From the NCBI RefSeq assembly GCF_000308495.1, contig NZ_BAFU01000070.1:248001-312000 (forward strand): a stretch of DNA of 64,000 bases, read 5' to 3'. Position numbers and translations under genes: made by a program. Source of the DNA: Nocardia brevicatena NBRC 12119. GTDB taxonomy: Bacteria > Actinomycetota > Actinomycetes > Mycobacteriales > Mycobacteriaceae. Numbering within the stretch: the stretch's first letter is position 1; every line of letters begins with the position of its first letter. The notes beneath the pieces were generated by a model that made no database searches, was not told the DNA's origin, and saw only the letters and a program-made list of their open reading frames with translations. Below are positions 1 to 9,686 of the stretch, piece after piece.

Positions 1-60
1 ACAACGGCTCGTCGGTAGGCGTCGTTATCGTGGATGGCACGAAACGACAGGGGAATGATC

Positions 61-3000
61 ATGGGGGTGGCCGGAGACGGCGGCCCGTCCGAGGCGGGCT
101 GGCTACGCCGGATCTGGTCGGAATGCCTGCGCCACCGCGGCACGGTGGCGGGTATCGCGGTAACGCTGGTGGCGGGCGCGGCCGCCGAGATCGTGGCGCC
201 GCTGCTCACCAAACAGGCGATCGACGCGGCCGGTGTCGGCGATACCGCTGTCATCGGGGTCGTCGCCGGCCTGCTGATGCTGCTGGCCGCGGGTCGCTTC
301 GTCGCGTCGTTCGGGCGGCGGCTGCTGGCCGGCCGGCTCTCCCTGGACGTCCAGCACACCCTGCGGGTAGCACTGCTGGGCTCGTTGCAGCGCCTGGACG
401 GCGCCGGACAGGACGCACTGCGCACCGGGCAGGTGGTCTCCCGGTCCATCACCGACCTGCAACTGGTGCAGAGTCTGCTGGCCATGGCTCCGCTGTCGGG
501 TATGGCACTGCTGCAGTTCCTGCTCGCCGCCGGGGTGATGCTGTGGCTGTCGCCCCTGCTGGCCGGGGTGGCGCTGCTGATGGTGCCCGCGGTCGCGGTG
601 GTGGTGTACCGGCTGCGACCCCGCCTGCACGCCGCCACCTGGTCGGCCCAGCAGCGTGCCGCCGAACTCGCCCAGCACGTCGAGGAAACCGTGACCGGGG
701 TGCGGGTGGTCAAGGGCTTCGGGCAGGAAGCCCGCATGGTCGATCGGCTGGAACGGCACGGGCGTGCCCTGTTCGCGGAACGGATGCGGGCCGCCTCGAT
801 CAATTCCCGGTTCGCGCCCACCCTGGCGGCGATCCCGCAGGCGGGCCTGGTCGCGGTGATCGCCCTCGGCGGGATGCTGGCCCTGCGCGGCGATATCGGG
901 CTCGGCACGTTCCTCGCCTTCACGGCCTATGTCACCACCATGACCACCACCGCCCGCGTCATGGCCTCGGTGGTGATCCTGGCCCAGCTCACCCGGGCCG
1001 CGGCCGAACGTGTGTACCAGGTGATCGACGCCGCGCCCACGATCGCCGACCCGCCCCGGCCGGTCCCGCTGCCGGACGGACCGCTCGGAATCGATATCGA
1101 AGGACTGACTTTCGGCTTCGACCCCGGTCAATCGGTGCTGTGCGATCTGGATCTGACGGTGCGCCCCGGCGAGACAGTGGCGATCATCGGTCCGTCCGGT
1201 TCCGGTAAGACCACGCTGTCGCTGCTGCTGCCGCGCTTCTACCGCCCCGATTCCGGCCGTATCCGGCTGTTCGGGAGCGGAGACGGGGATATGCCCGGGC
1301 CGGCGACCGCGGCCGGCCGCCGGCGCGTGGCCGTCGATATCGCCGATGTCCGCGCCGAACAGCTCCGCGAGGCCATCGGGGTCGTCCTCGACGACCCGTT
1401 CCTCTTCAGCGACACCATCGCCGCGAATATCGCCCTCGGCCGCCCGGACGCCACCGACGCCGAGATCCGGCACGCGGCGAAACTGGCCGCGGCCGATGAG
1501 TTCATCGAACGGCTCTCCAACGGCTACGACACCGTGGTCGGCGAACGCGGGCTCACCCTGTCCGGTGGGCAGCGCCAGCGCATCGCCCTGGCCCGGGCGT
1601 TGCTGGCCCGTCCCCGCATCCTGGTGCTGGACGACGCGACCTCGGCCGTGGACGCGGTGACCGAGGCGGCCATTTTCGGCGCGCTGCCCGACGCCGGCAC
1701 GCGCACCACCCTGATCCTGGCCCACCGCGAATCCACCCTCGCCCACGCCGACCGGGTCATCCGCCTGCCCGCCCCCGTCACAACACCCGCGGTCGGCGCC
1801 ATACCCGACCCGGACCGGCTCCCGCCGCGGACACCCGCCCACGGCCGGGCCGACCGCGTATCCGCCGATCTGAGCGAGACCCCGGAACTTCGCCGTGTCA
1901 TCGAGAAACTGCCACCGGCCACCGAGGAGCCCGGCCTCGACGACCGGCGCCTGCGCGCACCCGATCCGGGATTCCGGCTGACCCGGCTGCTGTGGCCGGT
2001 CCGCCGGCTGGTGCTGACCGTCATGGTGCTGCTCGCGCTCGACGCGCTCATCGGCATCGGCTTCCCGCCGATCGTGCGGTACGCCATCGATACCGGCGTC
2101 ACCGGCGGCGATCCGAGCGCGCTGCCCCGGGCGGCGTTCCTGGGCGTACTACTGGTCGCGGTGGGCTGGGCGGTGGCCGCGGCCCTCACCACGCTCACCG
2201 CCCGTACCGGCGAACGCGTCCTCTACGGCCTGCGCATACGCAGTTACGCCCATCTGCAGCGGCTCGGGCTGGACTACTACGAACGGGAGATGTCCGGTCG
2301 GATCATGACCCGGATGACGACCGACGTGGATGCCTTGAGCACCTTCCTGCAGACCGGGGTGTCGACCTCGCTGGTGAGCGCGCTGTCCCTGCTCGGGATC
2401 GCGGCCGCGCTGCTGGTGATCGATACCGGACTGGCATTGGTGGTGCTGCTGGGAGTGTTGCCGCCGCTGATCGGGGCCACGGTGATCTTCCGCCGGGTGT
2501 CCTCGGTCGCCTACAGCGTCTCCCGCGAACACGTATCCACCGTCAACGCCGATTTCCAGGAGAACATCGCCGGGCTGCGGGCGGTGCAGGCATACCGGCA
2601 CGAACGGCCCGCGGCGCAGCGCTTCGCCGAATACTCGCTGCGCTACCGGCGCAGCCGGATGCGGGCACAGCGCGCCATCGCGCTGTACTTCGCCTTCGTG
2701 GTGGCGTGGTCGGACCTGGCGCTGGCCCTGGTGGTCTTCATCGGAGCCCACGCGGTGGCCGACGGCGGTACCAGCGCGGGCACCCTGGTCGCGTTCGTGT
2801 TGTATCTGGAACTGCTGTTCGGTCCGATCCAGCAGCTGTCCCAGGTGTTCGACGGCTACCAGCAGGCCCGGGTGGGGCTGCGCCGTATCGGCGCCCTGCT
2901 GCGCACCCCGTCCTCGATTGCCGCCGACCGGACCGACGCGGTATCGATCTCCGACCGGCTGCGCGGCGAGGTCGCGGTACGGGCCCTGCGGTTCCGCTAC

Positions 3001-3771
3001 CCGGGAAGCGAACGGCCCGCCCTCGACGGTGTCGATCTGGATATTCCGCCGGGGACGACACTGGCCCTGGTCGGTGCCACCGGCGCGGGCAAATCGACGA
3101 TCGTGAAGCTCCTGGCCCGGCTCTACGACCCCGCGCCCACCGACACCGGCCGGATCTACGTGGACGGGGTCGATATCCGGGACTACCGGCTGTCGGACTA
3201 CCGTCGCCGGCTCGGCATCGTCCCGCAGGAAGCTCACCTGTTCACCGGCGATATCACCGGCAACATCGCATTCGGGAAACCATCCGCGAGCGAGGTCGAG
3301 ATCGCCGAGGCCGCTCGAGCGGTGGGCGCGGCCGAGATGATCGCCTCCCTGCCGCTGGGAATGCGTCAACCGGTGGGAGAACGCGGCCGCGGCCTGTCGG
3401 CCGGACAGCGGCAGTTGATCGCCCTGGCCCGGGCCCATCTGGTGGACCCCGATCTCTTGCTACTGGACGAGGCCACGGCCACCCTCGACCCGGATACCGA
3501 GGAGAAGGTGCTGGTCGCCACCGGTTCGCTGGCCCGTGACCGCACCACCGTCGTGGTCGCGCACCGGTTGGCCACCGCCGCCCGCGCGGATCGGATCGCC
3601 GTGGTCGCCCACGGCCGGATCGTCGAGACCGGCACCCATGCCGAGCTGCTCGCCACGGGCGGTGAGTATGCCCGGCTGTGGGCAGCGGCGGGTAACGACG
3701 AGGGCATATTCTCGATAGAGGACGAGGCACCAACAATGAGGTCGGGGCTGTCGGGTGGTGGGGTTGCGTGA
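61..3771 (+). CDS. Fused ABC exporter with two TMD-NBD halves
   Basis: A single chain of about 1236 residues with two complete ABC exporter halves (membrane domain plus ATPase, twice), equivalent to the separate Rv1272c/Rv1273c-type half transporters. From position 34, Walker A GPSGSGKTT lies near residue 385 and LSGGQ near 507; the second half has GATGAGKST near 1013 and LSAGQ near 1119. In the first ATPase the residue after Walker B is Asp (LVLDDATSAVD) rather than the catalytic Glu, and the Q-loop reads VVLDDPF without Gln. The second has normal LLLLDEATATLD. This asymmetry is typical of heterodimeric exporters with one weak ATP site. I chose ATG 61 because AGGGG sits 7 nt upstream; ATG 34 and 55 are in frame. 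The substrate is unknown (lipid or drug export is inferred from the family). Confidence 0.93.
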   Translation: MGVAGDGGPSEAGWLRRIWSECLRHRGTVAGIAVTLVAGAAAEIVAPLLTKQAIDAAGVGDTAVIGVVAGLLMLLAAGRFVASFGRRLLAGRLSLDVQHTLRVALLGSLQRLDGAGQDALRTGQVVSRSITDLQLVQSLLAMAPLSGMALLQFLLAAGVMLWLSPLLAGVALLMVPAVAVVVYRLRPRLHAATWSAQQRAAELAQHVEETVTGVRVVKGFGQEARMVDRLERHGRALFAERMRAASINSRFAPTLAAIPQAGLVAVIALGGMLALRGDIGLGTFLAFTAYVTTMTTTARVMASVVILAQLTRAAAERVYQVIDAAPTIADPPRPVPLPDGPLGIDIEGLTFGFDPGQSVLCDLDLTVRPGETVAIIGPSGSGKTTLSLLLPRFYRPDSGRIRLFGSGDGDMPGPATAAGRRRVAVDIADVRAEQLREAIGVVLDDPFLFSDTIAANIALGRPDATDAEIRHAAKLAAADEFIERLSNGYDTVVGERGLTLSGGQRQRIALARALLARPRILVLDDATSAVDAVTEAAIFGALPDAGTRTTLILAHRESTLAHADRVIRLPAPVTTPAVGAIPDPDRLPPRTPAHGRADRVSADLSETPELRRVIEKLPPATEEPGLDDRRLRAPDPGFRLTRLLWPVRRLVLTVMVLLALDALIGIGFPPIVRYAIDTGVTGGDPSALPRAAFLGVLLVAVGWAVAAALTTLTARTGERVLYGLRIRSYAHLQRLGLDYYEREMSGRIMTRMTTDVDALSTFLQTGVSTSLVSALSLLGIAAALLVIDTGLALVVLLGVLPPLIGATVIFRRVSSVAYSVSREHVSTVNADFQENIAGLRAVQAYRHERPAAQRFAEYSLRYRRSRMRAQRAIALYFAFVVAWSDLALALVVFIGAHAVADGGTSAGTLVAFVLYLELLFGPIQQLSQVFDGYQQARVGLRRIGALLRTPSSIAADRTDAVSISDRLRGEVAVRALRFRYPGSERPALDGVDLDIPPGTTLALVGATGAGKSTIVKLLARLYDPAPTDTGRIYVDGVDIRDYRLSDYRRRLGIVPQEAHLFTGDITGNIAFGKPSASEVEIAEAARAVGAAEMIASLPLGMRQPVGERGRGLSAGQRQLIALARAHLVDPDLLLLDEATATLDPDTEEKVLVATGSLARDRTTVVVAHRLATAARADRIAVVAHGRIVETGTHAELLATGGEYARLWAAAGNDEGIFSIEDEAPTMRSGLSGGGVA

Positions 3772-3789
3772 CCATCGGGCGCGTGGGCC

Positions 3790-3795
3790 TATCCT
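3790..3795 (+). promoter_or_regulatory. Candidate -10 hexamer (TATCCT) upstream of kgd leader
   Basis: TATCCT lies 8 nt before a GTG at 3804. The spacing fits a leaderless mycolata promoter and would drive the small leader frame and kgd. It is inferred from sequence pattern only. Confidence 0.35.
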
Positions 3796-3803
3796 CTGAA
3801 CGG

Positions 3804-3875
3804 GTGCATCGGCGTACGTCCGCCGATCCCCGGGCCGGGCACGTCACAAACGTCGCAGCGCGAAGAACGAAATGA
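3804..3875 (+). CDS. Possible 23-residue leader peptide upstream of kgd
   Basis: A GTG at 3804 opens a 23-codon basic frame beginning [12 protein letters not shown] and ending RRTK. It stops at TGA 3873-3875, overlapping the ATG at 3872 in an ATGA arrangement and lying just before the probable kgd GTG at 3890. A TATCCT hexamer is 8 nt upstream, so the frame could be translated from a leaderless mRNA and coupled to kgd. There is no homology evidence, and a 23-codon open frame in GC-rich DNA can arise by chance. Confidence 0.25.
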   Translation: MHRRTSADPRAGHVTNVAARRTK

Positions 3876-3889
3876 GGCGAACACCTGCT

Positions 3890-6800
3890 GTGAGCAGCTC
3901 AACTTCCCAGTTCGGACAGAACCAGTGGCTGGTCGACGAGATGTACCAGAAGTTCCAGCAAGACCCATCGTCGGTCGATGAAAGCTGGCACGAGTTCCTC
4001 GCCGATTACAACCCCGAAACAGCCGGTGACGCGGGAGCCGACCGAGCCGCCTCCGCGCCGGAGACCCGGCCCGCACCGCCGAAGCCCGCGACCGCCGCCC
4101 CGGCCCCCGCGCCGTCCACCAACAGCGCACCCGCCACCACCGCCGCGGTGAAACCGGCCGGAGCCGGAGCTGTCGCCGCGACCACCGCCGCACCCGCGGC
4201 CAAGAGCACCGCTCCGCAGCAGGTGCGCAAGCCGCAGACCACCCCGGCCCGGAATTCCAACGCCGCCCCCACTTCCGGTGGACCCAAACCGACCGCGGTG
4301 GAGGACCAATCCAAGGTCTTACGCGGGGCCGCCGCGGCCGTCGCCAAGAACATGTCGGCATCGCTATCCATCCCGACCGCGACCAGCGTCCGCGCCGTGC
4401 CGGCCAAGCTGATGATCGACAACCGTCTGGTCATCAACAACCATCTGGCCCGCACCCGCGGCGGCAAGATCTCCTTCACCCACCTGCTCGGTTACGCCAT
4501 CGTGCAGGCGGTCAAGTCCTTCCCGAACATGAACCGGCACTTCGCCGAGGTCGACGGCAAACCGAACGCGGTTACCCCCGCGCACACCAACTTGGGCCTG
4601 GCCATCGATCTGCCGGGCAAGGACGGCAGCCGGTCGCTGGTCGTCGCCGCCATCAAGGGCGCCGAGGAGATGAGCTTCGGTCAGTTCCACAGCGCCTACG
4701 AGGACATCGTCCGCCGGGCCCGCGAGGGCAAGCTGACCACCGAGGATTTCTCCGGTGTCACCATCTCGCTGACCAACCCGGGCACCATCGGCACCGTGCA
4801 CTCGGTGCCGCGGCTGATGCCCGGCCAGGGCGCGATCATCGGCGCGGGCGCCATGGAGTACCCGGCCGAGTTCCAGGGGATGAGCGATGAGCGCCTCGCC
4901 GAGATCGGCGTGGGCAAGCTGATGACCCTCACCTCCACCTACGACCACCGCATCATCCAGGGTGCGGAGTCGGGCGATTTCCTGCGCACCATCCACAACC
5001 TGCTGATCGCCGACGAGTTCTACGACGAGATCTTCCACGGTCTGGGCGTGCCGTATGAGCCGGTGCGCTGGCGCAAGGACGTCCGGGAACGCGGTGTCGA
5101 CAAGAGCACCCGTGTGCTGGAGATGATCGCCGCCTACCGCAACCGCGGCCATCTGATGGCCGACACCGATCCGCTGCGCCTGGTCAAGGACAAGTTCCGC
5201 AGCCACCCCGACCTGGACATCACCCAGCACGGCCTGACCCTGTGGGACCTGGACCGCCAGTTCAATGTCGGTGGCTTCCACGGCCAGGAGCAGATGAAGC
5301 TGCGCGATGTGCTGTCGGTGCTGCGTGACGCCTACTGTCGGCATGTCGGCGTCGAATACACCCACATCCTGGATCCCGAGCAGCTGAAGTGGATCCAGGA
5401 CCGGGCCGAGCAGAAGCACGTCAAACCAACCGTCGCCCAGCAGAAGTACATTCTGAACCGGCTCAACGCGGCCGAGGCGTTCGAAACCTTCCTGCAGACC
5501 AAGTACGTCGGCCAGAAGCGGTTCTCGCTGGAGGGCGCCGAAGCGGTGATCCCGATGATGGACGCCGTGATCGACCAGTGCGCCGAGCACACCCTCGACG
5601 AGGTCATCATCGGTATGCCGCACCGTGGCCGGCTCAATGTGCTGGCCAATATCGTCGGCAAGCCGTACTCGAAGATCTTCACCGAGTTCGAGGGCAATAT
5701 GAACCCGGCCGCCACACACGGTTCGGGCGACGTGAAGTACCACCTCGGTGCCGAGGGCAACTACCTGCAGATGTTCGGCGACAACGAAATCAAGGTCTCG
5801 CTCACCGCCAACCCCTCGCATCTGGAGGCGGTCGATCCGGTGCTGGAGGGTTTGGTCCGCGCCAAGCAGGATCTGCTGGACAAGGGCGACGGCGACGAGG
5901 GCTTCTCGGTCGTACCGCTGATGCTGCACGGTGACGCCGCGTTCGCCGGGCAGGGTGTGGTCGCCGAGACCCTGAACATGTCGGGTCTGCGCGGCTACCG
6001 CGTGGGCGGCACCATCCACATCGTGGTGAACAACCAGATCGGTTTCACCACCGCGCCGGAGAACAGCCGCTCCACCGAATACTGCACCGATATCGCCAAG
6101 TTCATCGGCGCCCCGATCTTCCACGTCAACGGCGACGATCCGGAGGCGTGCGACTGGGTGGCCCGGCTCGCGGTCGACTTCCGGCAGAAGTTCCGCAAGG
6201 ACGTGGTGATCGACCTGATCTGTTACCGCCGCCGCGGCCACAACGAGGGCGACGACCCGTCGATGACCCAGCCGTACATGTACGACGTCATCGACACCAA
6301 GCGCAGCGTCCGCAAGAGCTACACCGAGAGCCTGATCGGCCGCGGTGATATCTCGCTGAAAGAGGCCGAGGACGCCCTGCGCGATTACCAGGGCCAGTTG
6401 GAGCGGGTGTTCAACGAGGTCCGTGAACTGGAGAAGTACCCGCCGGGGCCGAGCGCGTCCGTGGAGAAGGACCAGACGGTGCCCGGTACGGTGCTCACCG
6501 CGGTGGACAAGTCGGTGCTGCAGCGCATCGGCGACGCCTTCGTCAACGTGCCCGACGGCTTCAATGTGCACCCGCGGGTCAGGCCGGTGTTGGAGAAGCG
6601 CCGCGAAATGGCCTACGAGGGCAAGATCGACTGGGCCTTCGCCGAGCTGCTGGCCTTCGGCACGCTCATCGATGAGGGCCGGGCGGTGCGCCTGACCGGT
6701 CAGGATTCCCGGCGCGGTACCTTCACCCAGCGGCACGCGGTGCTCATCGACCGCAAGACCGCCGAGGAGTACACGCCGCTGCACAATATCGGCAGCGCCG

Positions 6801-7678
6801 ATCCCGGCTGGTTCGCCGTCCACGACTCGGCGCTGAGCGAATTCGCGGCCGTCGGTTTCGAGTACGGCTACTCGCTGGGCAACCCGGACGCGCTGGTGTT
6901 GTGGGAGGCGCAGTTCGGCGACTTCGTCAACGGCGCGCAGTCGATCATCGACGAGTTCATCTCCTCCGGTGAGGCCAAGTGGGGTCAGCTGTCGGAGGTC
7001 GTGCTGCTGCTGCCGCACGGCCACGAGGGTCAGGGCCCGGACCACACCTCCGGCCGGATCGAGCGCTTCCTCCAGCTGTGTGCGGAAGGTTCCATGACGG
7101 TCGCGGTGCCGTCCACGCCGGCCAACTACTTCCACCTGCTGCGCCGGCACGTGCTCGACGGTATCCGTCGGCCGCTGATCGTCTTCACCCCGAAGTCGAT
7201 GCTGCGCAACAAGGCGGTGGTCAGTGACCTGAAGGACTTCACCGAGAGCAAGTTCCGTTCGGTGTTCGACGAGCCCACCTATGAGCAGGGCGTCGGCGAC
7301 CGCGAGAAGGTGAAGCGGATCCTGTTGACCAGCGGCAAGCTCTACTACGAGTTGGCCGCGACCAAGGCCAAGCAGAAGCGCGAGGATATCGCGATCGTGC
7401 GGATCGAGCAGCTGTACCCGATCCCGCAGTACCGCCTGAACGAGTCGCTGGCGGGCTACCCGAACGCCACCGATATCGCGTGGGTCCAGGAAGAACCGGC
7501 CAACCAGGGTGCCTGGCCGTTCTTCGGTCTGCACCTGCCCGAGATCCTCCCCGATCGCCTGGGCAGACTGCGTCGTATCTCGCGTCGCGCCATGTCGGCC
7601 CCGTCTTCGGGTTCGAGCAAGGTGCACGCGGTGGAACAGGCCGAGATCATCGAAGAGGCCTTCGAGCCGACCAACTGA
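3890..7678 (+). CDS. kgd: Multifunctional 2-oxoglutarate metabolism enzyme Kgd (SucA/OdhA type)
   Basis: Kgd combines an E2o-like succinyltransferase domain with a thiamine-diphosphate E1o domain and acts as 2-oxoglutarate decarboxylase, dehydrogenase component and carboligase in the TCA cycle. The N-terminus ([15 protein letters not shown]) matches the conserved start of mycobacterial Kgd. It is followed by an Ala/Pro linker of about 80 residues, the acyltransferase signature [15 protein letters not shown], and the E1 core with [24 protein letters not shown] and [17 protein letters not shown] 3890 gives the family N-terminus [14 protein letters not shown] 3872 would add six residues. Length is about 1262 residues, slightly longer than the roughly 1230 of M. 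tuberculosis. GarA control is known in mycobacteria and would be expected here. Confidence 0.97.
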   Translation: MSSSTSQFGQNQWLVDEMYQKFQQDPSSVDESWHEFLADYNPETAGDAGADRAASAPETRPAPPKPATAAPAPAPSTNSAPATTAAVKPAGAGAVAATTAAPAAKSTAPQQVRKPQTTPARNSNAAPTSGGPKPTAVEDQSKVLRGAAAAVAKNMSASLSIPTATSVRAVPAKLMIDNRLVINNHLARTRGGKISFTHLLGYAIVQAVKSFPNMNRHFAEVDGKPNAVTPAHTNLGLAIDLPGKDGSRSLVVAAIKGAEEMSFGQFHSAYEDIVRRAREGKLTTEDFSGVTISLTNPGTIGTVHSVPRLMPGQGAIIGAGAMEYPAEFQGMSDERLAEIGVGKLMTLTSTYDHRIIQGAESGDFLRTIHNLLIADEFYDEIFHGLGVPYEPVRWRKDVRERGVDKSTRVLEMIAAYRNRGHLMADTDPLRLVKDKFRSHPDLDITQHGLTLWDLDRQFNVGGFHGQEQMKLRDVLSVLRDAYCRHVGVEYTHILDPEQLKWIQDRAEQKHVKPTVAQQKYILNRLNAAEAFETFLQTKYVGQKRFSLEGAEAVIPMMDAVIDQCAEHTLDEVIIGMPHRGRLNVLANIVGKPYSKIFTEFEGNMNPAATHGSGDVKYHLGAEGNYLQMFGDNEIKVSLTANPSHLEAVDPVLEGLVRAKQDLLDKGDGDEGFSVVPLMLHGDAAFAGQGVVAETLNMSGLRGYRVGGTIHIVVNNQIGFTTAPENSRSTEYCTDIAKFIGAPIFHVNGDDPEACDWVARLAVDFRQKFRKDVVIDLICYRRRGHNEGDDPSMTQPYMYDVIDTKRSVRKSYTESLIGRGDISLKEAEDALRDYQGQLERVFNEVRELEKYPPGPSASVEKDQTVPGTVLTAVDKSVLQRIGDAFVNVPDGFNVHPRVRPVLEKRREMAYEGKIDWAFAELLAFGTLIDEGRAVRLTGQDSRRGTFTQRHAVLIDRKTAEEYTPLHNIGSADPGWFAVHDSALSEFAAVGFEYGYSLGNPDALVLWEAQFGDFVNGAQSIIDEFISSGEAKWGQLSEVVLLLPHGHEGQGPDHTSGRIERFLQLCAEGSMTVAVPSTPANYFHLLRRHVLDGIRRPLIVFTPKSMLRNKAVVSDLKDFTESKFRSVFDEPTYEQGVGDREKVKRILLTSGKLYYELAATKAKQKREDIAIVRIEQLYPIPQYRLNESLAGYPNATDIAWVQEEPANQGAWPFFGLHLPEILPDRLGRLRRISRRAMSAPSSGSSKVHAVEQAEIIEEAFEPTN

Positions 7679-7690
7679 TCGGCACCGCGA

Positions 7691-7726
7691 GAAGGGCCGA
7701 GCCACCGTATGGGGGCTCGGCCCTTC
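7691..7726 (+). terminator. Strong hairpin terminator after kgd
   Basis: A perfect 13-bp stem pairs 7691-7703 with 7714-7726 around a 10-nt loop, starting 12 nt after the kgd stop. There is no clear T-tract, as is usual for actinobacterial terminators. It can also serve the convergent toxin gene side. Confidence 0.85.
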
Positions 7727-7827
7727 GCCGTGCCGGCGAAGTCCTGACAGTGACCGCGCGCCGCGAGCCGCCGGGCCTACTGCGAGCCGGACATCAGGCC
7801 GGCCCGCACCGAAATGTTCGATTTCGG

Positions 7828-8244
7828 TCAGCCTGTGTACTCGAACGGGTTGAGCGTCGCTACGCCGCAGCGCTCGATGTCCCGGACATTTCGCGTCACC
7901 AGCGTCCAGCCGCGCACGGATGCGGTCGCCGCCAGTAGGCCATCGAGTATCGGCAGCGCATCGGGAATATTGAGACGACCCCACTCTTCGGCCACCTCGT
8001 CGTCGAGTGATTGGATGCGATCCCGGTATGTGACGCGCAGCCTTCCCAGCCATTTCTCCAGAAGCTCCGCCTGGACACCGTCCCGCCGCCGAAGCCGCTC
8101 GATACCGAGCCGGATTTCACCGAGGGTGACAACGCCGAGGTAGAGCTGGTTCGACTGGACTCCTTCGTACCAAGTGAGCACATTCTTGTCCGCGTTCCGT
8201 GTACGCAGTTCGGATACCACATTGGTATCGAGAAGGAACGCCAT
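7828..8244 (-). CDS. vapC: VapC-type PIN-domain toxin ribonuclease
   Basis: A 138-residue PIN-domain protein beginning MAFLLDTNVVSELR. The expected acidic metal-binding residues are present: Asp6, Glu43 (LGEIRLGI), Asp101 (PILDGLLAATA) and Asp122 (LVTRNVRDIE). VapC toxins are Mg-dependent RNases that cleave tRNA or rRNA and are neutralised by the partner antitoxin. The start codon overlaps the stop of the upstream antitoxin gene (ATGA), so toxin translation is coupled to antitoxin translation. The module opens the accessory stretch between kgd and malic enzyme. Confidence 0.92.
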   Translation of the reverse strand: MAFLLDTNVVSELRTRNADKNVLTWYEGVQSNQLYLGVVTLGEIRLGIERLRRRDGVQAELLEKWLGRLRVTYRDRIQSLDDEVAEEWGRLNIPDALPILDGLLAATASVRGWTLVTRNVRDIERCGVATLNPFEYTG

Positions 8245-8492
8245 CAGACTTCCCAGTCGATCTCGCGCGGCAGTGCCTTGTCACGGGTGATGTCGACGTC
8301 GTCCGGTTCCGGTCCGGTACGAAGAAAGTCCTTGAAGTCGAGAACCTCGCCATTGAGCCGACGGTATTCAGCGATGTCCACCGCCACGGCGATCTCCTCA
8401 CCGTGGCGGGTGACCACCTGCGGTCCTTCGGTAGTAGCGCTTCCGAGCAACTTACTGAAGCGCTGTTTCGCTTCCTGAACCTGCCAGCTCAT
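8244..8492 (-). CDS. vapB: Phd/YefM-family antitoxin of the VapC pair
   Basis: An 82-residue protein with the Phd/YefM N-terminus (MSWQVQEAKQRFSKLL, then VVTRHGEEIAVAV), the DNA-binding half that normally autorepresses the operon. The acidic C-terminal tail (EPDDVDITRDKALPREIDW) is the likely toxin-wrapping segment. I chose the ATG at 8492 because the family begins there and GGATGGA precedes it; the frame stays open further upstream without family resemblance. The pairing of a Phd-type antitoxin with a VapC-type toxin is common. Confidence 0.9.
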   Translation of the reverse strand: MSWQVQEAKQRFSKLLGSATTEGPQVVTRHGEEIAVAVDIAEYRRLNGEVLDFKDFLRTGPEPDDVDITRDKALPREIDWEV

Positions 8493-8509
8493 TTTCCATC
8501 CACCTATCC

Positions 8510-8517
8510 GTCTAGAC
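8510..8517. promoter_or_regulatory. GTCTAGAC palindrome upstream of the antitoxin
   Basis: The perfect 8-bp palindrome GTCTAGAC lies 18 bp upstream of the antitoxin start, where an autoregulatory operator is expected. The identical octamer recurs at 52267-52274 before an unrelated HTH gene, so it may instead be a promoter element. Confidence 0.35.
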
Positions 8518-8596
8518 AGTCTGGGCAGTATCACAATCGGCAAGTCGGCGCCCGGCCGGCGCCGCAAATCGGTTTCTTCCGGCACCGGCGAGTGCC

Positions 8597-8602
8597 TACA
8601 GT
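8597..8602 (+). promoter_or_regulatory. -10 hexamer (TACAGT), leaderless GNAT gene
   Basis: TACAGT is followed by 6 nt and then GTG 8609. No Shine-Dalgarno sequence is present, so the start site and transcription start probably coincide. Confidence 0.5.
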
Positions 8603-8608
8603 CCTCTG

Positions 8609-9085
8609 GTGATCGCTCAGCCCATGACACCGGACCTGCCGACCATCCGCCCTTACCGACACGACGACGAGGAAGTGGTGGTCGACCTGTGGGGGCGGGC
8701 ATCGAGGATCGCCCACCCCTTCATCCCCGGCGAGGGCACCGGCGAACGCGAACGCAAGATCCGCGAGGTGTACCTCGTCCAGGCCGACAATTGGGTCGCC
8801 GAAACCCGCGCGCACGGCGTGGTGGGCCTGCTCGGCATGCTGGGCTCGGAAATCGGCGGATTGTTCGTCGACCCGGAGGTTCAAGGCATCGGCATCGGCC
8901 GAGCGCTGGTCGACCACGCGCTGAACCTGCACGGCACCGTCACCCTGGAGGTATACGAACGCAATTCGGCGGCCCGCGGTTTCTACGCGCACCTCGGTTT
9001 CGAGGAAATCGGCCGGCGCCTCGAGGAGGAAACCGCCGCCGCGCTGATCACCTTGCGCCTGTCCGCGACAGGTAGGCATCGGTGA
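8609..9085 (+). CDS. GNAT-family N-acetyltransferase
   Basis: A 158-residue acetyl-CoA-dependent acetyltransferase. The GNAT motif A is clear (GLFVDPEVQGIGIGRALVDH, with the Q/R-x-x-G-x-G/A acetyl-CoA loop), followed by the motif B segment ERNSAARGFYAHLGFEEIGR. GTG 8609 is favoured because a TACAGT -10 lies 6 nt upstream (leaderless pattern); ATG 8624 is an internal alternative. The substrate is unknown. It is a monocistronic gene in the accessory region. Confidence 0.88.
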   Translation: MIAQPMTPDLPTIRPYRHDDEEVVVDLWGRASRIAHPFIPGEGTGERERKIREVYLVQADNWVAETRAHGVVGLLGMLGSEIGGLFVDPEVQGIGIGRALVDHALNLHGTVTLEVYERNSAARGFYAHLGFEEIGRRLEEETAAALITLRLSATGRHR

Positions 9086-9686
9086 GCCGTACCCTACGGC
9101 GGCGTTATCTTTCGAAGTAGAGGCTTTCGCACGGCAGGCGGCGCAATCCCGCTACACCGTCCGCGGATATGGATACCTCATCCGAACCGTATTCTCGGCG
9201 CCACTCCCGGACGAAGTTCAGGCGGCGGTGCGGCAGGCCCGGTAGTCCATGCGCACACCGCGCAAGACGATGCTCACCCGGATGTCTCGCTCGGTCGGCA
9301 GCGGGGAGACCCGATAGGCTGCCGGCACCGCCAGAGATCGCGCTCCCGGAGAACCCCGACACGACCACGCCCTCCACCTCGGTTGTCCACACCGTTTCGC
9401 TCGCCGATTCCCTATCGGTCCTGCCGGAGTCGGTCGAGGATACGCAGGCACATCGGTGGGGCTAGGCCTTCGTCGCGCAACGGGCCTGCCTACTCCGAGG
9501 AGCATCCCGGAGTAGGGGAGCCATACGGGTGAAATCCGGCGCCGAGAAATCACCGCACATGGCAGCGCGCTGTGTGCGATAGCTCCAAACGCATAGCGTT
9601 CACCATGATTGAGGAGTACGGACGGGTAATAGGCCATATAGTCGCGCTGGGCGTTCCGCCCGATCCGAGCGAGCAGAAAGTATCTC
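9086..9686. other. 600-bp gap with decayed minus-strand coding traces
   Basis: No intact gene is convincing here. On the minus strand, a frame ending at TAA 9105-9107 closes with LRRLPCESLYFER. The nearly identical peptide LRRLPCENLYLDG is encoded at 10990-11031 on the other side of the P450. The upstream parts change frame, with stops and no clear start, so this looks like a gene remnant of unidentified family. Confidence 0.4.
9113..9148 (-). repeat. 36-bp imperfect repeat, copy 1 (left of P450)
   Basis: Matches 10996-11031 at 31 of 36 positions in the same orientation, and all five differences are transitions. On the minus strand the changes are conservative (Asn/Ser, Leu/Phe, Asp/Glu), suggesting both copies derive from a protein-coding 3' end. 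Confidence 0.7.

Noticed and set aside
4364-8053. 1229-codon open frame on the minus strand opposite kgd
   Set aside because: It is a GC-rich antisense shadow of kgd with no family resemblance, and kgd is certain. The same applies to long antisense frames opposite htrA, the MFS gene and fadD.
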